From the NCBI GenBank assembly GCA_902805805.1, contig CADCUE010000287.1, forward strand, positions 1-22,294: DNA of 22,294 bases. Reading direction: 5' to 3'. Position 1 is the stretch's first letter; each line of letters opens with the position of its first letter. Under the pieces are notes generated by a model that saw only the letters and a program-made list of their open reading frames with translations, did no database searches and had not been told where the DNA came from. Made by a program: the position numbers and the translations under genes. This DNA comes from an uncultured Frankineae bacterium. GTDB lineage: Bacteria; Actinomycetota; Actinomycetes; Mycobacteriales; SCTD01. Shown here in pieces: positions 16,240 to 22,294 of the stretch.

Positions 16240-17081
16240 TGCGGCTGGCTCGCCCGGTGGCGGTGCTGGCCGCCGCTGCCCTGCTGGCTGCGTGCACGTC
16301 GTCGTCGGCTCCCGACCGCGCTCCGGCCGGTCCGTCGCCCGAGGCAACGCCGTCGCGGTCGGACGCTCCCTCGACCTACCTCGCGCTCGGCGACTCGGTC
16401 GCCGCGGGGGTGGGCGCGAGCGATCCGGAGACCCGCGGCTACGTCCCGGTCCTGGCCGGGCTGCTCGACGACCGCCTCGGCTGCGACGGCGGTCGCCCGC
16501 CCGGCTGCCCGGTCCGCGAGCGCAACCTCGCCGTCGCGGGCGCCACGACGGGCAGCCTGCTGCGCGACCAGCTGCCGCGGGCGCTGACCCTGATCGAGAC
16601 GGCTCCGGACGTGCGCCTGGTGACGGTGACGGTCGGCGGCAACGACGTGTTCGCGCCGATCCTGCGCTCGTGCTCCCGGTCGGTCGAGGACCCTGCCTGC
16701 CCGCGAGCCGTCCGCGACTCCCTGCGACGGGTCGACGCCGGGGTCGACGAGCTGCTGCGGCAGCTGACGTCCGCGGTCGGTCCTGCCACTCCGGTCGCGG
16801 TGATGACGTACTACGACCCGCTGCCCGCCTGCCGGCTGTCTTCGCTGCGGCCGCTGGCGGAGCAGGTGCTCGAGGGCACGGACGCTGAGCCGGGGCTCAA
16901 CGACGTCCTGCGCGTGCGTGCCGCTGAGCACGGCGCGCTCGTGGTGGAGACCGCCGACCGGCTGACAGCGCCGGGCGACTTCGTCGGGGGGCTGGACTGC
17001 CTGCACCCCAGCACGGCCGGCCACGCGCGCATCGCCCAGGCGTTCGCCGACACCGTCGCTCAGCAGGTGGCCCGCCGCTGA
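16239..17081 (+). CDS. GDSL/SGNH-family esterase lipoprotein
   Basis: The 280-residue product has a signal peptide with lipobox LAAC (Cys19), a Ser/Pro/Ala linker to about residue 45 and an SGNH hydrolase domain. Block I is LALGDSVAAG with the nucleophile Ser53. Block III is VGGNDVF (about 132-138), and the last block is DCLHPS with Asp253 and His256. Cysteines in the domain (CDGGRPPGCP, and CSRSVEDPAC) suggest disulfides outside the cell. It would be a membrane-anchored secreted esterase or lipase; the substrate is unknown. ATG 16239 is used, but GTG 16236 is in frame and possible. Its stop is nine bases from the stop of the convergent response regulator. Confidence 0.85.
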   Translation: MRLARPVAVLAAAALLAACTSSSAPDRAPAGPSPEATPSRSDAPSTYLALGDSVAAGVGASDPETRGYVPVLAGLLDDRLGCDGGRPPGCPVRERNLAVAGATTGSLLRDQLPRALTLIETAPDVRLVTVTVGGNDVFAPILRSCSRSVEDPACPRAVRDSLRRVDAGVDELLRQLTSAVGPATPVAVMTYYDPLPACRLSSLRPLAEQVLEGTDAEPGLNDVLRVRAAEHGALVVETADRLTAPGDFVGGLDCLHPSTAGHARIAQAFADTVAQQVARR

Positions 17082-17090
17082 GCCGGGTGG

Positions 17091-17450
17091 TCACCCGCCG
17101 CGCAGGACCTCCGCGACCTCGTGGAAGGGCGAGTGCTTGCCCACGAACTCGTCAGCGCCGGTGCGCAGCGCGTCGGCCCGCAGGTCGGTGGACGACGAGA
17201 AGACGACGATGCGGGCCGACGGCGACAGCGTCCGCAGCTGCGGCAGGACGTCGAGCCCGGTGGTGCCGGGCAGGTGCTGGTCGAGCAGGATCGCGTCGAA
17301 CGTGACCAGCCCCGCCTGGTCCAGGGCCTCCTGCGCGGTCCCGACAGAGGCGATCACGTGCAGGTCCAGCTCGTCGTCGAGGTAGTGCGACACGAGGGTG
17401 CGCAGCACGGCGCTGTCGTCGACCACCAGGACGGCAAGGGGTGCGCTCAT
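17091..17450 (-). CDS. Stand-alone CheY-like response regulator
   Basis: The 119-residue single receiver domain has acidic residues Asp11-Asp12, phospho-acceptor Asp57 in ILLDQHLPG, Ser85/Ser86 in VVFSSSTD at the switch position and Lys105 in FVGKHSP. There is no output domain, so it would act by protein binding when phosphorylated. No histidine kinase or chemotaxis gene is in the window. The ATG at 17450-17448 has GGAAGG seven bases upstream. A possible -10 (TACGGT at 17489-17484) lies 34 bases further upstream, suggesting its own promoter, though it could also be read from the upstream MFS gene. Confidence 0.88.
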   Translation of the reverse strand: MSAPLAVLVVDDSAVLRTLVSHYLDDELDLHVIASVGTAQEALDQAGLVTFDAILLDQHLPGTTGLDVLPQLRTLSPSARIVVFSSSTDLRADALRTGADEFVGKHSPFHEVAEVLRGG

Positions 17451-17483
17451 GGCAGTGCCTTCCGGGTCAGGGGCTCGCCCTGC

Positions 17484-17489
17484 ACCGTA
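17484..17489 (-). promoter_or_regulatory. Possible -10 TACGGT of the response regulator
   Basis: TACGGT on the minus strand fits TANNNT and would give a leader of about 25-30 bases with a GGAAGG ribosome site. The -35 region is not consensus. Confidence 0.35.
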
Positions 17490-17514
17490 GGCCCCGCACG
17501 ACCCGAGCGACATG

Positions 17515-17527
17515 GCCCCGCAGGGGC
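17515..17527 (-). terminator. Short GC hairpin between MFS gene and response regulator
   Basis: GCCCC (17515-17519) and GGGGC (17523-17527) pair around a three-base loop, 56 bases beyond the MFS stop. No T-run follows; it is a weak terminator candidate. Confidence 0.3.
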
Positions 17528-17583
17528 GTTCCGGGCGCGTGTCGTGACCAGATCGAGGTGGCCCGGCCGAGCGCCCGGACCGG

Positions 17584-18927
17584 TCAGCGGTAGGCGGAGG
17601 TCCCCCGCAGGCGCGCCACGACAGCCAGGTGGAGGGGGGCCAGCACGACGCCCTCGGTCGCGAGGCGCGCCCGCATCCGGCGCCGGTAGCGCAGCACCTG
17701 CAGCGCACCGAGAGCCCACACGAGGTACTGGACGGCGAAGGCTGCCTTGAAGGCGCTCAGCGAGTAGTCCGTCGAACGCCCGGGGGTGAGCACGTCCAGC
17801 ACCACGCCGATGGCGAGCATGAGGAGCAGGGAGGCGACGAAGCCGCCGACGTTCACGACGCCGCTGGCGCTGCCCAGGCGGGCGGCGGGGTTCTCCGTGC
17901 GCGCGTAGTCGAAGCCGATCATCGACGTGGGGCCGTTGGTCCCGAGGACCAGGGCGAGCACGACGAGCAGGACCAGCGGCGCGCGGCCGGGCCAGGCGAG
18001 CACGGCCGTCCAGCTGAGCACGGTCGCTGCCACGACGGCGAAGACCACCGAGGACCGACGCAGCGGCCAGCTGCCGATGACGAGTCCGAGCAGCGGCCCG
18101 AAGGCCATGCCGACGACCACCATCAGCGTCAGCAGACCGGCTGCCGTCCCCGGGGTCACGCCCTGACCGACGACCAGGAACGGATAGCCCCACAGGAGCA
18201 TGAACACGGTCCCGGAGAACTGCGTGACGGTGTGCGTCCACAAGCCGATCCGCGTGCCCGGCTCGCGCCAGGTCGCCCCCAGGTCGTCGCGGACCTGGGC
18301 CATCCCGACCGGCGGCGTCAGCACGGTCGTGGCGGGTGCGTCGCGCAGCGCCACGCCGACGAGCACTGCCACGAGCACGCCGACCGCGGCGGCGCCGGCG
18401 AAGGTCGCCTCCCACGTGTAGCGGTCGAGCACCCGCACGAGCGGATAGGCGGCGAGCAGCTGACCGGTCTGCCCGAGGATGCCGGTGAGCTGCGTCAGCA
18501 CGGGGACGCGTCGGCCGGGGAACCACAGCGAGACGATGCGCAGCACGCTGATGAAGGTCATGGCGTCGCCTGCGCCGACGAGCACCCGGGCCAGCACGGC
18601 GGTCGGCACGTCGTCGGCAGTGGCGAGGACGAGCTGGCCGACCGCCATGGTGAGCGCGCCGAGCAGCACCATGCGACGCGAGCCGAGCCGGTCCAGCGCG
18701 ACGCCGACCGGGATCTGCAGCCCGGCGTAGACGACCAGCTGGAGCACCACGAACAGCGAGACCGCGGACGCGCTCGCGCCGAACCGCTCCTGCGCCTCGA
18801 CTCCCGCGACGCCCAGCGAGGCCCGCGAGAAGACGGCCACGACGTACGCCAGCAGGCCGACGCCCCAGACGACCCACGCGCGGCGGGGGACCACCGAGGG
18901 CGCGGAGGTCACGGTCGGGGCGGTCAC
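17584..18927 (-). CDS. MFS family transporter
   Basis: The 447-residue protein has about 12 hydrophobic helices in two sets of six, with a central cytoplasmic stretch (RDDLGATWREPGTRIG). The MFS motif between helices 2 and 3 is seen as GVALDRLGSRR, and DRPP-type sugar motifs are absent. FSRASLGVAGVEAQERFG at the start and LWFPGRRVPVLTQLTGILGQ in the N-half recall MFS carriers of the anion/organic-acid type. The substrate cannot be told from sequence. GTG at 18927 was chosen; GGAGG touches it directly and an in-frame GTG at 18912 is the alternative. It lies 43 bases downstream of the quinone oxidoreductase on the same strand, so cotranscription is likely. Confidence 0.85.
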   Translation of the reverse strand: MTAPTVTSAPSVVPRRAWVVWGVGLLAYVVAVFSRASLGVAGVEAQERFGASASAVSLFVVLQLVVYAGLQIPVGVALDRLGSRRMVLLGALTMAVGQLVLATADDVPTAVLARVLVGAGDAMTFISVLRIVSLWFPGRRVPVLTQLTGILGQTGQLLAAYPLVRVLDRYTWEATFAGAAAVGVLVAVLVGVALRDAPATTVLTPPVGMAQVRDDLGATWREPGTRIGLWTHTVTQFSGTVFMLLWGYPFLVVGQGVTPGTAAGLLTLMVVVGMAFGPLLGLVIGSWPLRRSSVVFAVVAATVLSWTAVLAWPGRAPLVLLVVLALVLGTNGPTSMIGFDYARTENPAARLGSASGVVNVGGFVASLLLMLAIGVVLDVLTPGRSTDYSLSAFKAAFAVQYLVWALGALQVLRYRRRMRARLATEGVVLAPLHLAVVARLRGTSAYR

Positions 18928-18970
18928 CCTCCGCAGAACAGCGTCCTGCCGGGCAGCCTTCCCCCGACGG

Positions 18971-19939
18971 TCAGCGTGTGGTGAGGAGCACCTTGCCGGC
19001 GGCCCGGCGCTCGTCGAGCTCACGCAGTGCCTGAGCGGCGTCCGCCAGGGCGTACGACGTCCCGAGCACGGGGTCGAGGCGCCCGTCCTCGAGCAGCGGC
19101 AGCAGCTCGGCCCACTGCTCCTGCAGGTAGCCGACGCGCGACGTCCAGTACGCGCCCCAGCCGACACCGACCACCGAGATGTTGTTCAGCAGAAGGCGGT
19201 TCACCTTGACGGTGGGGATGTCGCCACCGGTGAAGCCGATGACGAGCAGCCGCCCCTCGGTCGCCAGGCTGCGCAGCGAGTCGGTGAAGCGGTCGCCGCC
19301 GACCGGGTCGACCACGAGGTCGACACCGCGCCCCGCCGTGAGCTCCTTGACCGCGTCGCGGAAGCCGTCGGCCGCCACGGTCTCGTGCGCCCCGGCGGAG
19401 CGGGCCACCTCGGCCTTGTCCGGCGAGGACGTGACGGCGATGACGTGGGCGCCCAGCGCCGCAGCGAGCTGGACGGCCGCGGTGCCCACGCCGCCGGCGG
19501 CGCCGTGGACCAGCACGGTCTCGCCGCTGACCAGTCGGCCGCGCTTGGTCAGCGCGAAGTGCACGGTGAGGTAGTTCATCGGCAGCGCCGCGCCTGCGGC
19601 GGCGGACACCCGGTCCGGCAGCGGGAAGACCATCGCCGTCGGCACGGCGACGACCTCGGCGTAGCCGCCGAGGCCCGGGAACGCCGCGACCCGCTGGCCG
19701 GCGCGCAGACCGGAGCCCTCCGGTGCCGACCGCACCGTGCCGGCGACCTCCGAGCCGGGCACGAACGGCAGCTCCGGCTTGAGCTGGTAGGCCCCCCGGG
19801 TCTGCAGCACCTCGGGGAAGCTGACTCCGGCGACCTCGACGTCCACCAGGACCTGGTCGGGGGCGGCGGTGGGCTCCGGGACGTCGACGAGCTCGACCGC
19901 CGTCGGGCCGTCGAGGCGGGTGATGTGGATCGCGCGCAC
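18971..19939 (-). CDS. NADPH:quinone oxidoreductase family protein (zeta-crystallin type MDR)
   Basis: The 322-residue protein is a zinc-free medium-chain dehydrogenase/reductase. It starts MRAIHI (GTG start), has [12 protein letters not shown] in the N-terminal domain, [14 protein letters not shown], the NADPH-binding motif [16 protein letters not shown], and VDPVGGDRF. The Cys/His ligands of zinc alcohol dehydrogenases are absent. It probably reduces quinones or other reactive carbonyls with NADPH in the cytosol; the exact substrate is open. The GTG at 19939-19937 has AGGAG six bases upstream. It is the first gene of a likely (-) operon with the MFS transporter, and diverges from hisD. Confidence 0.85.
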   Translation of the reverse strand: MRAIHITRLDGPTAVELVDVPEPTAAPDQVLVDVEVAGVSFPEVLQTRGAYQLKPELPFVPGSEVAGTVRSAPEGSGLRAGQRVAAFPGLGGYAEVVAVPTAMVFPLPDRVSAAAGAALPMNYLTVHFALTKRGRLVSGETVLVHGAAGGVGTAAVQLAAALGAHVIAVTSSPDKAEVARSAGAHETVAADGFRDAVKELTAGRGVDLVVDPVGGDRFTDSLRSLATEGRLLVIGFTGGDIPTVKVNRLLLNNISVVGVGWGAYWTSRVGYLQEQWAELLPLLEDGRLDPVLGTSYALADAAQALRELDERRAAGKVLLTTR

Positions 19940-19983
19940 GTGCCGCTCCTGGTGTCCGGACGGATCGGGGCTGTCGGGAGTGG

Positions 19984-20003
19984 AGTCAAGCAGGGCGCCC
20001 TGC
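19984..20003. promoter_or_regulatory. Perfect 14-bp palindrome beside a TTGACT -35 box, operator candidate
   Basis: GCAGGGCGCCCTGC (19990-20003) is a perfect palindrome. It abuts TTGACT on the minus strand (19989-19984), a five-of-six match to the -35 consensus facing the quinone oxidoreductase. The matching -10, 17 bases on, is poor (GATCCG). The site sits in the 148-base divergent region with hisD. Confidence 0.4.
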
Positions 20004-20075
20004 CCGGGGGATGTGCGAGCGGGCCCCGACCCGGAGCAGCGCCGCGCGGTCGGAGGGGCGCTGGACGGCGCCTCG

Positions 20076-20081
20076 TACCCT
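20076..20081 (+). promoter_or_regulatory. -10 hexamer TACCCT for leaderless hisD
   Basis: TACCCT matches TANNNT and ends six bases before the hisD ATG. No Shine-Dalgarno sequence is present, so a leaderless transcript is expected. Confidence 0.5.
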
Positions 20082-20087
20082 GGCAGC

Positions 20088-21404
20088 ATGATCTCGCTCC
20101 TCGACCTCCGCGGCTCGGACCCGGCGGAGGGCGTCGTGCTGCCCCGCGCCGCCCTCGACGTGGAGGCGGCGCTCGACCGCATCCGGCCGATCGTCGCCCA
20201 GGTGCGCGACGGCGGCGTCGAGGCGCTGCTCGAGCTCGGCGAGCGCTTCGACGGCGTGCGCCCGCCGTCGCTGCGCGTACCGCCCGAGGCGTTGCAGCGG
20301 GCCCTCGACGAGCTCGACCCGGCGGTCCGCGCCGCGCTCGACGAGTCGATCCGCCGGGCCCGCCTCGTGCACGCCGACCAGCGCCGCGAGGAGCACACCA
20401 CCCGGCTGTCGGACGGCGGCACGGTGACCGCGCGCTGGCTGCCGGTGGACCGCGTCGGGCTGTACGTCCCGGGCGGCCGGGCCGTCTACCCGAGCTCGGT
20501 CGTCATGAACGTCGTGCCGGCGCAGGAGGCGGGCGTCGGCTCGTTGGCCATCGCGTCGCCGCCCCAGAAGGACTTCGACGGCCTGCCGCACCCGACGATC
20601 CTCGCTGCCGCAGCGCTTCTCGGCGTCGACGAGGTCTACGCCGTCGGCGGTGCGCAGGCCGTGGCGATGTTCGCGCACGGCGCCCGCGATGCGGAGGGCG
20701 TCCTGGTCTGCCGCAAGGCCGATCTCGTGACGGGCCCCGGCAACATCTGGGTGACCGCGGCCAAGCGCCTGCTCAAGGGCCTCATCGGCATCGACTCCGA
20801 GGCGGGTCCGACGGAGATCGCCGTCCTGGCCGACGACTCGGCGGATGCGGACTTCGTCGCCTCGGATCTCATCAGCCAGGCCGAGCACGACGTCATCGCC
20901 GCTTCCGTGCTCGTCACCGACAGCGAGCAGCTGGCGCGTGACGTGGTCGCGGCCCTCGAGGAGCAGGTGCCGGCGACGAAGCACTCCGAGCGCATCCGCG
21001 AGGCGCTCGGCGGGACGCAGTCGGCGGTCGTCCTCGTCGACGACCTCGAGGCCGGCCTCGTCGTCGTGAACGCCTACGCGGCAGAGCACCTCGAGATCCA
21101 CACCCGCGACGCGGCGGCCGTGGCGCGTCGCGTGCGCAACGCCGGTGCGGTCTTCGTCGGCCCGTACGCACCGGTGTCCCTCGGCGACTACTGCGCCGGC
21201 TCCAACCACGTCCTGCCGACCGGTGGCTGCGCCTGCCACTCCAGCGGCCTGTCGGTGCAGACCTTCCTGCGCGGTGTGCACCTGGTCGAGTACGACCGGG
21301 AGGCGCTGCGCGAGGTGGCGCACCACGTCGTCGCGCTGTCGCAGGCCGAGGACCTGCCGGCGCACGGGGAGGCTGTCTCGGTGCGGTTCAGGGACGAGCG
21401 CTAG
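20088..21404 (+). CDS. hisD: Histidinol dehydrogenase
   Basis: The 438-residue zinc enzyme carries out the last two oxidations of histidine synthesis, L-histidinol to L-histidine, with NAD. It shows the family blocks in order: [70 protein letters not shown] (the Glu-His catalytic pair) and [22 protein letters not shown]. The ATG at 20088 gives the normal N-terminus (MISLLDLRG); the frame is open further upstream without likeness to the family. Actinobacterial hisD is commonly followed at once by hisC and hisB, but here a DUF222 gene follows after 215 bases. Confidence 0.96.
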   Translation: MISLLDLRGSDPAEGVVLPRAALDVEAALDRIRPIVAQVRDGGVEALLELGERFDGVRPPSLRVPPEALQRALDELDPAVRAALDESIRRARLVHADQRREEHTTRLSDGGTVTARWLPVDRVGLYVPGGRAVYPSSVVMNVVPAQEAGVGSLAIASPPQKDFDGLPHPTILAAAALLGVDEVYAVGGAQAVAMFAHGARDAEGVLVCRKADLVTGPGNIWVTAAKRLLKGLIGIDSEAGPTEIAVLADDSADADFVASDLISQAEHDVIAASVLVTDSEQLARDVVAALEEQVPATKHSERIREALGGTQSAVVLVDDLEAGLVVVNAYAAEHLEIHTRDAAAVARRVRNAGAVFVGPYAPVSLGDYCAGSNHVLPTGGCACHSSGLSVQTFLRGVHLVEYDREALREVAHHVVALSQAEDLPAHGEAVSVRFRDER

Positions 21405-21492
21405 TCCGACGAGATCGGCTGTGGCGTAGGCAGACGGGAACCCGGTCGCCGCGTGCGCTGCTCGCCGGGTCGGTGGTCGAGCGTCGGCCGGC

Positions 21493-21509
21493 CGCACCGT
21501 CAAGGTGCG
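21493..21509 (+). terminator. Stem-loop downstream of hisD
   Basis: CGCACC (21493-21498) and GGTGCG (21504-21509) form a six-pair stem with a five-base GTCAA loop. It lies in the 215-base gap between hisD and the DUF222 gene. No T-run follows. Other weak inverted repeats occur in this gap (ACCCGG 21440-21445 with CCGGGT 21465-21470). Confidence 0.35.
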
Positions 21510-21590
21510 CGCCGGTCCTTGCCGTGAGCCGGCCGAGCACGTTGCCGAGCCGCCACAAGTGCTCCACCACAGCGCTTCTCGCCTCGGGTT

Positions 21591-21613
21591 CTGTCGGTGG
21601 TGGGTCGTAGGGT
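21591..21613 (+). promoter_or_regulatory. Putative LexA-independent DNA-damage (PafBC-type) promoter
   Basis: CTGTCGGTGG (21591-21600) matches nine of ten positions of the mycobacterial RecA-independent damage motif TTGTCRGTGG. Seven bases later comes TAGGGT (21608-21613), fitting the TANNNT -10; the published spacing is eight. The -10 ends six bases before the ATG at 21620, so the mRNA may be leaderless, although AGGG could act as a short ribosome site. Confidence 0.6.
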
Positions 21614-21619
21614 CGTGGC

Positions 21620-22294
21620 ATGGCGGTGGGGCAGGGGGCGTTGCGTCCGGGGTGGGACGTGGCTGCGTTGGACGCGGTGGAGACGCGGTTGGAGGTGCTG
21701 GCGGTCGAGGCGTGCTGTGCGCATGCCCGGCTGCTGCGCACGGTGCTGGAGCTGCACGGCGTGCACACCGCGGTGGACTGCGGGTTGTCGACGGTGCCGC
21801 AGATCGCGTTGCTGCTGCAGCGCTCGGAGGGCGCGGCGCAGGCGCTGCTGGCGGAGGCGCAGCTGCTGAGCGCGTTGCCCGGCGCTCTGGAGGCGTTGGA
21901 CTGCGGGCTGCTGACGGTGGGGCAGTCGGCGGTGTTCCTGCGCGCCGTGGGCGGGCTGGCTGTGCCGGTGCGGTTGGTGGTGTGGCGGCGTCTGCAGGCC
22001 CGGCTGCTCGCCGCGCTGGACGGCGGGGCGGTGCTGACGCCGGCCCGGTTGGCGTCGTTGCTGTCCGGCTGGGTGGTCGCGGCGGACCCGGCCGGGGCGC
22101 AGGCCCGTCGTCGGCGGGCCGAGGCGCAGGGCGAGGTGAGCTACCGCCGTCGTCCGGACGGGTTGGGGGACCTGTTCGCGACCGCGGTGCCGGCGCCGTT
22201 GCTGCAGGCGGTGCTGTGCCGGATCCGGCGAGCCGCCCGGCCGTTCGGCGCCGGTGATGAGCGCTCGGCCGGCAAGCGCCGTCTGGACGCGCTG
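21620..22294 (+). CDS. DUF222 (13E12-repeat) protein, likely HNH endonuclease, 3' truncated by the window
   Basis: From ATG 21620 the frame stays open to the last base (225 codons). The product begins MAVGQGALRPGWDVAALDAVE, then an Ala/Leu-rich helical region with many Arg. QARRRRAEAQGEVSYRRRPDGLGDLFA and the final KRRLDAL are the typical DUF222 core. Most such proteins end in an HNH nuclease domain, which would lie beyond the window, so nuclease function is expected but not seen. Codon choice differs from neighbours: third positions are mostly G (GTG, GCG, CTG, GGG), TTG is frequent and C-ending codons are fewer. That is a usual trait of this repetitive family and a sign it may be a later arrival downstream of hisD. 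Confidence 0.87.
   Translation, partial: MAVGQGALRPGWDVAALDAVETRLEVLAVEACCAHARLLRTVLELHGVHTAVDCGLSTVPQIALLLQRSEGAAQALLAEAQLLSALPGALEALDCGLLTVGQSAVFLRAVGGLAVPVRLVVWRRLQARLLAALDGGAVLTPARLASLLSGWVVAADPAGAQARRRRAEAQGEVSYRRRPDGLGDLFATAVPAPLLQAVLCRIRRAARPFGAGDERSAGKRRLDAL

Noticed and set aside
21388..21621. A 77-residue minus-strand frame whose ATG overlaps the DUF222 ATG in a CATG
   Set aside because: Part of it (VVEHLWRLGNVLGRLTARTG) looks protein-like. But it would need a promoter inside the DUF222 gene, has no ribosome site, ends inside hisD and has a non-descript Arg/Ser-rich tail.
1..22294. CRISPR arrays, tRNAs, insertion sequences, toxin-antitoxin or phage-defence cassettes
   Set aside because: No regularly spaced repeats, cloverleaf-like blocks with a T-loop, transposase motifs or defence-gene signatures were recognised on reading both strands.

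Overview
The window is very G+C-rich, uses GTG starts often and almost always ends codons in G or C. Its families (alditol oxidase, glycine-betaine ABC transporter, DUF222/HNH protein, DUF2784) point to a chromosomal segment of a high-GC actinobacterium (class Actinomycetia). I cannot fix the genus. No rRNA, tRNA, CRISPR array, insertion sequence or replication origin was seen.

Layout. 1-277: the 3' end of a probable secreted subtilase, followed by a strong hairpin (293-334). 375-2394: a small DUF2784 membrane protein (-) diverging from a GT-C type membrane glycosyltransferase (+). 2566-5128: alditol oxidase and a bifunctional chorismate mutase/prephenate dehydratase (+). 5204-7181: a eukaryotic-type UDP-glucose pyrophosphorylase followed by a coupled P-loop kinase-like gene (-). 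7383-16002: a choline/glycine-betaine block. It has an ABC ATPase, a permease made of two fused permease domains, a lipoprotein binding protein and betaine-aldehyde dehydrogenase on +, converging on choline dehydrogenase and a ferredoxin-reductase-type flavoprotein on -. 16239-19939: a GDSL lipoprotein (+), preceded by a possible 11-codon leader peptide, converging on a CheY-like regulator, an MFS transporter and a zeta-crystallin-type quinone oxidoreductase (-). 20088-21404: hisD. 21620-end: the 5' part of a DUF222 (13E12-repeat/HNH) gene that sits where other histidine genes would be expected.

How it works together. The betaine block can import betaine (and perhaps choline) through the ABC transporter. 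Choline can then be oxidised to betaine aldehyde by the GMC dehydrogenase and on to betaine by the aldehyde dehydrogenase, which makes it an osmoprotection unit. No BetI-type regulator and no BCCT transporter lies in the window.

Most notable signals. (1) The DUF222 gene has upstream sequence close to the published LexA-independent (PafBC-type) DNA-damage promoter of mycobacteria. (2) Seven genes have a -10-like hexamer ending exactly six bases before the start codon and mostly no Shine-Dalgarno sequence, suggesting widespread leaderless transcription. (3) The strong Shine-Dalgarno upstream of the GDSL lipoprotein serves a tiny overlapping ORF, not the lipoprotein. (4) The betaine permease is an in-frame tandem fusion. 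I found no clear-cut new defence or mobile system.
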